Assembly: GCF_000620165.1 (NCBI RefSeq)
Contig: NZ_JHVN01000011.1
Location: 62,001-126,000 of the forward strand
Reading direction: 5' to 3'
Length of the DNA stretch: 64,000 bases
Source of the DNA: Anoxybacillus tepidamans PS2
GTDB lineage: Bacteria; Bacillota; Bacilli; Bacillales; Anoxybacillaceae
Shown here: positions 59,850 through 64,000 of the stretch, piece by piece
Numbering within the stretch: the first letter of the stretch is position 1
How the letters are laid out: every line of letters starts with the position of its first letter
Program-made: the position numbers and the translations under genes
Notes under the pieces: generated by a model
Database searches by the model: none
What the model saw: only the letters and a program-made list of their open reading frames with translations
What the model was told of the DNA's origin: nothing

Positions 59850-60298
59850 GCTTTCTCCTCCAACTCTTGTAAAATATTCGCCAGCTTTTCATACGTTTCG
59901 ATAAACGATTCAATTTCCTGCTCCGAAAACTTCATTATGAAGGACTCCACAAGTTTATGAATTCTTTCCTCCGTTTTTTTCAGCCACGCATCGCCCTGCT
60001 CTGTCAACGTCAAATAAACGACGCGCCTGTCATTTTCATCACGCGTCCGCTTCATCAAGCCTTTGTCGACAAGCCGATTCGTCATTGCCGTAATGGCGCT
60101 TTTATTGACCATAAACGCCGAGGCAAGTTCCGTCGATGTACAGACGCCTCGCTTGCTCATGTAGCGCAACAAATAATATTGGTCATTCGTCATTTCTTCA
60201 TCAAGTTCGCATTTCACGAGCGCTGCCGCCTTTTTCGTGACGAAAAACGAGACGGAAAGATACCTCTCAATTAATTGATTTAGTTTTTCTACGTGCAA
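59846..60298 (-). CDS. MarR-family repressor of the MMPL exporter
   Basis: 150 residues. The winged helix has VCTSTELASAFMVNKSAITAMTNRLVDKGLM near 52-82 and the wing RDENDRRVVYLTLTEQG. It is translated into the MMPL gene by an ATGA overlap, and a 21-bp palindrome lies 20 bp upstream, so repression of both genes, relieved by an amphiphilic ligand, is expected from the family pattern. The ligand is unknown. Confidence 0.88.
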   Translation of the reverse strand: MHVEKLNQLIERYLSVSFFVTKKAAALVKCELDEEMTNDQYYLLRYMSKRGVCTSTELASAFMVNKSAITAMTNRLVDKGLMKRTRDENDRRVVYLTLTEQGDAWLKKTEERIHKLVESFIMKFSEQEIESFIETYEKLANILQELEEKA

Positions 60299-60319
60299 AA
60301 CGGCACCCCCGATATTTCA

Positions 60320-60340
60320 ATTATTTAACTATTAAATAAT
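60320..60340. promoter_or_regulatory. likely MarR operator
   Basis: ATTATTTAA and TTAAATAAT are perfect 9-bp inverted arms around CTA. A 10-bp sequence TAACTATTAA starting inside the palindrome (60327-60336) recurs at 60342-60351, suggesting a second binding register. Confidence 0.65.
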
Positions 60341-60454
60341 GTAACTATTAAAAAAAGAAAAGTCAACGGAATAGAACGATAAAATTGGTTTTCATTGAAC
60401 ATAGCCGCTAGTTCTTAACTGCAATTGCTTCTTCTAAACAATCATTATTCAACA

Positions 60455-60495
60455 ACAAAACCCCCATTGTACAAAACTTTCGTACAATGGAGGCT
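60455..60495 (-). terminator. terminator of the ABC transporter operon
   Basis: The stem CCATTGTAC/GTACAATGG followed by GGGTTTTGTT on the minus strand, about 55 bp past the permease stop codon. Confidence 0.8.
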
Positions 60496-60548
60496 GTATT
60501 GAGCGATTTTTCTGCACTTTTTTCAAGAAGTCAACGATATCCAGCTTT

Positions 60549-61496
60549 TTATGCTGCGATATCGCGCTTTTGAAAAGTAAACCAGGCAATTGCGTTAAAT
60601 AAGATAAAATAAAGGAAAAGCATCATCATCGAGAACGGCATCGTCATCCCTTTTACCATCGGCATGCCGTCAATATACTGCGTCAAATTAGTGTTGGCAA
60701 ATAACAAATACTTCGCCCAATCGAATTTCATCGCTAAAAAAAACGTGATTTGCGGACCGATAAATAAAGAAAATGTCGCTAAACCGATGGCGAGCGATTG
60801 ATTGCGGAAAACAGCAGAAATCATAAACGCAAAGGTGGCCATCATCACAAGATCGGCGCAATTCAACGCATATGCTTGTAATACATATATCACCATGTTT
60901 TTCTCTACAACCGTTCCATTTTGATACGCTAAATATGGCTCGCGAATCGTTTCAATTCCAAAAAGGATCGCGCTGGCGACCGCAGAAACGAGAAACAGTA
61001 AGCCGAGCATGCACACGGCAAACAACAACGCCGCGATATATTTAGAAAGCAAAATTTTCGCTCGACTCGCCGGACGAATGAGCAGCATCTTAATCGTGCC
61101 CCACGAAAACTCGCTCGCTACACTGCCGGCTGCAACAATAATGGTAAACAAAGTGACTAAAGAAATAATATCGGCGGAGTTCACTAAATATCCCCAAAAC
61201 GTGTTGGACTGTAGCGGTTTAATATTATGTTCTAAACGATACTCGTTAATTTTCACCTGCTGTTGTAAATGTTCTTTATAAGTTTTTTGTATGTTTTTTT
61301 CCTTCAACTGTTCCTTCGCACCGCTGATTTCTGATGCGATTTCCGCCTTCCAGTCGGCCGGTTCCCGGTAAGTCGTCTTTGTAATGACCGCTCCCACTAC
61401 GGAAGCGAGCACTAACAGCCCAATCATCACCCATGTGCCAAAGCGGCGGTAAATTTTCATATTTTCGTTTTGAATAAGCGAAAAAAGATTAGACAA
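60549..61496 (-). CDS. ABC-2 type transporter permease
   Basis: 315 residues with six membrane helices; one near 20-40, then a large external loop (about 45-110, rich in Lys/Glu/Gln), then five more. FSWGTIKMLLIRPASRAKILLSKYIAALLFAV near 130-160 is the characteristic ABC-2 coupling region. It overlaps its ATPase by 8 bp. ABC-2 permeases of this kind export peptides, lipids or antibiotics, or give bacitracin-type resistance; the substrate is unknown. Confidence 0.85.
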   Translation of the reverse strand: MSNLFSLIQNENMKIYRRFGTWVMIGLLVLASVVGAVITKTTYREPADWKAEIASEISGAKEQLKEKNIQKTYKEHLQQQVKINEYRLEHNIKPLQSNTFWGYLVNSADIISLVTLFTIIVAAGSVASEFSWGTIKMLLIRPASRAKILLSKYIAALLFAVCMLGLLFLVSAVASAILFGIETIREPYLAYQNGTVVEKNMVIYVLQAYALNCADLVMMATFAFMISAVFRNQSLAIGLATFSLFIGPQITFFLAMKFDWAKYLLFANTNLTQYIDGMPMVKGMTMPFSMMMLFLYFILFNAIAWFTFQKRDIAA

Positions 61497-62403
61497 TTTC
61501 GTTTCCTCCCGTCATCTCAAGAAATCTCTCTTCCAATGATTTGGCGAGCACTTGAATGCCGTATATATTAATTTGCCCGTCCACTAAAGCGGCAGTCAAA
61601 TTCGGTATTTCCTTGTAGTCAAGTGGTATTTCGATTCCTTGGTCGGTATGTGTAATATTAATGTGAGGATACCGTGTTTGAATAAGCTGTAACGCTTTTT
61701 CTACCGGTTCAACGGTAAACAACACCTTCTCTATTTGTTTTGAAAGTTCTTGTACGGATTCAATCGTGACAAGTTTCCCGTGCTGGATAATCGCAAAACG
61801 GTCGCACATCATCTCCATCTCAGTCAAAAGATGGCTAGATACAATAATCGCCAATCCTTCCTCCCTTGCCAGCTTGCGCAAGTAGTCGCGAATTTCGCGA
61901 ATCCCCGCCGGATCAAGTCCGTTCGTTGGCTCATCCAAAATGAGGAGCGACGGGCGATGAAGCAATGCCTGCGCCAACCCTAACCGTTGCCTCATGCCGA
62001 GCGAGTACGTTTTTACTTTATCATGGATGCGATGCTCCAGCCCGACGAGCTGGACGACCTCGTCTATTCTTTCTTCCGTCACTCCTGTTGTCATCCGCGC
62101 ATAGTGAATTAAATTTTGGTATCCCGTTAAAAATTTATACATCTCCGGATTTTCAACGATTGCACCGACATGCTGGATCGCTTTCTCAAAATCGCGGGCG
62201 ATGCTGATGCCATTAATGAGCACTTCACCGCTTGTGATGCCCATTAAACCGACAATCATCCGAATCGTCGTCGTTTTTCCTGCGCCGTTCGGCCCAAGCA
62301 GCCCGAACACTTCCCCGGCAAAGACTTCGAGCGACAAATCGTGAATAATCGTTTTCCTGCCGATCTCTTTCCTGACATGTTTCAACTGCAAAAGCGGGTT
62401 CAT
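61489..62403 (-). CDS. ABC transporter ATP-binding protein
   Basis: 304 residues. Walker A GPNGAGKTTTIRMIVG is near 37-52, the Q-loop is at VGAIVENPEMYKF, the signature is YSLGMRQRLGLAQALL near 133, and Walker B LLILDEPTNGLDPAG is near 155. The C-terminal 80 residues are an accessory domain of the DrrA/BcrA type. It pairs with the overlapping ABC-2 permease. A short membrane protein lies 24 bp upstream. Confidence 0.93.
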   Translation of the reverse strand: MNPLLQLKHVRKEIGRKTIIHDLSLEVFAGEVFGLLGPNGAGKTTTIRMIVGLMGITSGEVLINGISIARDFEKAIQHVGAIVENPEMYKFLTGYQNLIHYARMTTGVTEERIDEVVQLVGLEHRIHDKVKTYSLGMRQRLGLAQALLHRPSLLILDEPTNGLDPAGIREIRDYLRKLAREEGLAIIVSSHLLTEMEMMCDRFAIIQHGKLVTIESVQELSKQIEKVLFTVEPVEKALQLIQTRYPHINITHTDQGIEIPLDYKEIPNLTAALVDGQINIYGIQVLAKSLEERFLEMTGGNEIV

Positions 62404-62427
62404 AAATTTCTCTCCCTTTTTGATTTT

Positions 62428-62637
62428 TTATTGCTTTTCATAATTGTTGCGGGGATATATAGATTTTTTCTTCATTCTCCAAACGAGCAAAGATAAAAGG
62501 AGAACAATGCCGATACTACCTCCTACCAATTGTTCTAACAGTATTTCCCCTGTCTTAAAATAATGAATGAAAAGAGCCCCGCCACATATCAAAATGATCA
62601 ATGTAGACAACTGCAATAATGTATGAAACGCCTCCAA
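62428..62637 (-). CDS. Small two-helix membrane protein upstream of the ABC genes
   Basis: 69 residues starting with TTG behind AGGGGAG. Two hydrophobic helices (about 8-26 and 36-54) are followed by a basic tail WRMKKKSIYPRNNYEKQ. It is co-directional with the ABC genes at 24 bp, so probably in the same operon. I do not recognise a family. A transporter accessory or immunity-type subunit is possible. Confidence 0.6.
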   Translation of the reverse strand: MEAFHTLLQLSTLIILICGGALFIHYFKTGEILLEQLVGGSIGIVLLLSLLVWRMKKKSIYPRNNYEKQ

Positions 62638-62839
62638 TACGTTTCTCCCCTTTCTGAAATAATAAAACGAAACAACATATTAAGAGGTTTCAAAATTATT
62701 CCACAAAACGCTGTCTTCCATTTTTTTAGTATTTAGATACCTTCTATCTTATCCGTACAATAATGCTCTGTAAGTTTTTGTCTTCCCATTTCACTTATTT
62801 CCTTTCAATTCCATATACAAACAAATTTTAGAGATCTCG

Positions 62840-63406
62840 GTGAGTTCCTTTCTATATTATTTAATACACAATCAAAAACAACTCGATAGAATGAAATGGT
62901 TAATTCAAAGCATCCTCAAGCTTGCAAGGCTTGATGCAAAAGCTATCGAGCTCGATCAGAAAACCCAAAATCTCAATAAAACGGTAAAGGAAGCTATAGA
63001 TGCTTTAAAAGATAAAGCCGTTGAATCAAAAGTTCATATTCATTTTCATGAGAATGAAGAGGTGGGACTAAACCATGACCGCTTATGGATGAAAGAGGCT
63101 TTCATTAATATTATTAAAAACTGCATAGAACACACTCCAGAACAAAGGGAAATCAATATAGAGATAATAGCAAATCCTATCTATATACGAGTAATTATCG
63201 AAGATCAAGGAGAAGGCATAAGCGAAGACGATCTTCCTCACGTTTTCAAGCGTTTTTATAAGGCAAAAACGTCGAAAAAGCCTGATTCGGTAGGCATCGG
63301 ATTGGCTTTAGCGAAATCGATTATCGAGTCGCATGGCGGCATGATTGAAGCGAAGAGCGAGATCGGAAAAGGCACGGCGTTTTGGATCACCTTTCTTAAC
63401 TATTAA
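62840..63406 (+). pseudogene. Truncated sensor histidine kinase (ATPase part only)
   Basis: 188 residues from a poor GTG start with no clear ribosome binding site. QLDRMKWLIQSILKLARLDAKAIEL is the second helix of a HisKA dimerisation domain. The ATPase domain follows with N box IKNCIEHTPE near 89, G1 EDQGEGISEDD near 116 and G2 VGIGLALAKSI near 150. The sensor part, membrane helices and the phospho-acceptor histidine (H box) are missing; the frame is closed by a stop codon about 70 bp upstream. No response regulator is in the window. It is probably the remains of a two-component system once paired with the adjacent ABC transporter. Confidence 0.72.
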
Positions 63407-63411
63407 CAGAA

Positions 63412-63447
63412 AAACCCCCATCGTATGCTCTTGCATAAGATGGGGGT
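63412..63447. terminator. bidirectional terminator between the kinase remnant and pheT
   Basis: A 12-bp stem AAAACCCCCATC/GATGGGGGTTTT with a 12-nt loop region, directly past the pheT stop codon and just after the kinase remnant on the other strand. Confidence 0.9.
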
Positions 63448-63452
63448 TTTCG

Positions 63453-64000
63453 TTATCCGCGCAAGGTTGCGCCGAATTGTTGTTCCACCGCTTTAATAAC
63501 CTGTTCATGAACAGCGGTGACTTCTTCGTCCGTAAGCGTGCGCTCTGGGTCGTAGTAACGGAGCGCGAAGGCGATCGATTTTTTCCCTTCTGGGAGGCGG
63601 TCGCCTTTATACACGTCGAAAATCGCAACGTCTTTCAACAGCTCGCCGCCCGCTGCGACAATCGCTTTTTGCACGTCGCCAGCAACGACATGCTCATCAA
63701 CGACAAGAGCAATATCGCGCGCGATCGATGGGAAGCGCGGAATCGCCGCATAGCGGATTTCTTCGACGTCGGCATTTAATACGTCCGCTAACGCAAGTTC
63801 AAACACATACGTTTCTTTCAAATCGAATTCCTTTTGCACAACTGGATGAAGCTGGCCGACAAAGCCGATCGTTTTGCCATCTAGCAAAATATCGGCTGTG
63901 CGCCCTGGATGAAGATGTTCGCGTTTTGCTTGTTTGTATTCGATGCGTTTCTCTAATCCTAGCAGCGCGAACAATCCATCTAAAATGCCTTTAACAACAT
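63453..64000 (-). CDS. pheT: Phenylalanyl-tRNA synthetase beta subunit, C-terminal part
   Basis: The gene continues past the right edge; about 182 residues are visible. They start VVKGILDGLFALLGLEKRIEY, pass through RTADILLDGKTIGFVGQLHPVVQKEFDL and end in the anticodon-binding FDX-ACB domain (RYAAIPRFPSIARDIALVV ... FDVYKGDRLPEGKKSIAFALRYYDPERTLTDEEV). PheT with PheS charges tRNA-Phe. In B. subtilis rnhC lies directly next to pheT. Confidence 0.96.
   Translation of the reverse strand, partial: VVKGILDGLFALLGLEKRIEYKQAKREHLHPGRTADILLDGKTIGFVGQLHPVVQKEFDLKETYVFELALADVLNADVEEIRYAAIPRFPSIARDIALVVDEHVVAGDVQKAIVAAGGELLKDVAIFDVYKGDRLPEGKKSIAFALRYYDPERTLTDEEVTAVHEQVIKAVEQQFGATLRG

Overview
The window is a chromosomal segment of a low-to-moderate GC Firmicute, most likely a thermophilic Bacillaceae of the Geobacillus/Parageobacillus/Anoxybacillus group. 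The basis is a gene order that follows the Bacillus subtilis lonB-clpX-tig-ysoA-leuDCBA-ilvCHB ... ysnB-rdgB-rph-gerM-racE-ysmB-gerE-ysmA-sdhBAC-yslB-lysC-uvrC-trxA-etfAB-fadB-fadR-lcfA-yshE-mutS2-polX-yshB-zapA-rnhC ... pheT backbone, together with sporulation genes (gerM, gerE), classic A/T-rich sigma-A promoters and strong GGAGG ribosome binding sites. Nearly all genes lie on the minus strand. Species identity is inferred; no rRNA is present.

Layout: 1-13.8 kb holds the 5' end of lonB, clpX, tig, the TPR gene ysoA and a branched-chain amino acid operon read ilvE-ilvB-ilvH-ilvC-leuA-leuB-leuC-leuD. A leucine-specific T-box attenuator sits between ilvE and ilvB. At 13.9-14.2 kb a strong promoter drives an unidentified structured leader followed by tRNA-Arg(UCU) and a terminator. 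From 14.2 to 23.6 kb come ysnB/rdgB/rph, gerM, racE/ysmB, gerE (with a sigma-K-like promoter), ysmA, the succinate dehydrogenase operon and yslB. Directly after yslB is a 245-bp hairpin-rich element with imperfect terminal inverted repeats and a perfect 10-bp flanking direct repeat. lysC follows, with a lysine riboswitch, then uvrC.

27.3-36.1 kb is accessory in character. It has a GT-C membrane protein, an iron locus (FTR1 permease plus an anchored exported partner under a Fur box), a four-gene surface glycan/glycolipid cluster (GT2, membrane phosphodiesterase, flippase-like protein, sugar epimerase), and a three-repeat lipoprotein with two Fur-like boxes. 36.3-48.7 kb returns to conserved backbone: trxA, the fatty-acid degradation operon with its FadR operator, and the mutS2/polX/yshB/zapA/rnhC group.

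48.7-63.4 kb separates rnhC from pheT, which are neighbours in B. subtilis, and looks like an acquired block. It contains a sulfate assimilation operon (cysH, a half-length cysP, sat, cysC) facing a divergent operon for (R)-3-sulfolactate synthesis (ComB-like, ComA-like, a VOC protein), then YitE- and YitG-like membrane proteins. CysH makes sulfite, the substrate of the ComA-like enzyme, so the block can be read as a route from sulfate to sulfolactate with a candidate transporter. Small IS200/IS605-type hairpin relics lie within it. After these come a MarR-regulated MMPL exporter, an ABC-2 transporter and a truncated histidine kinase. The window ends in the 3' part of pheT.
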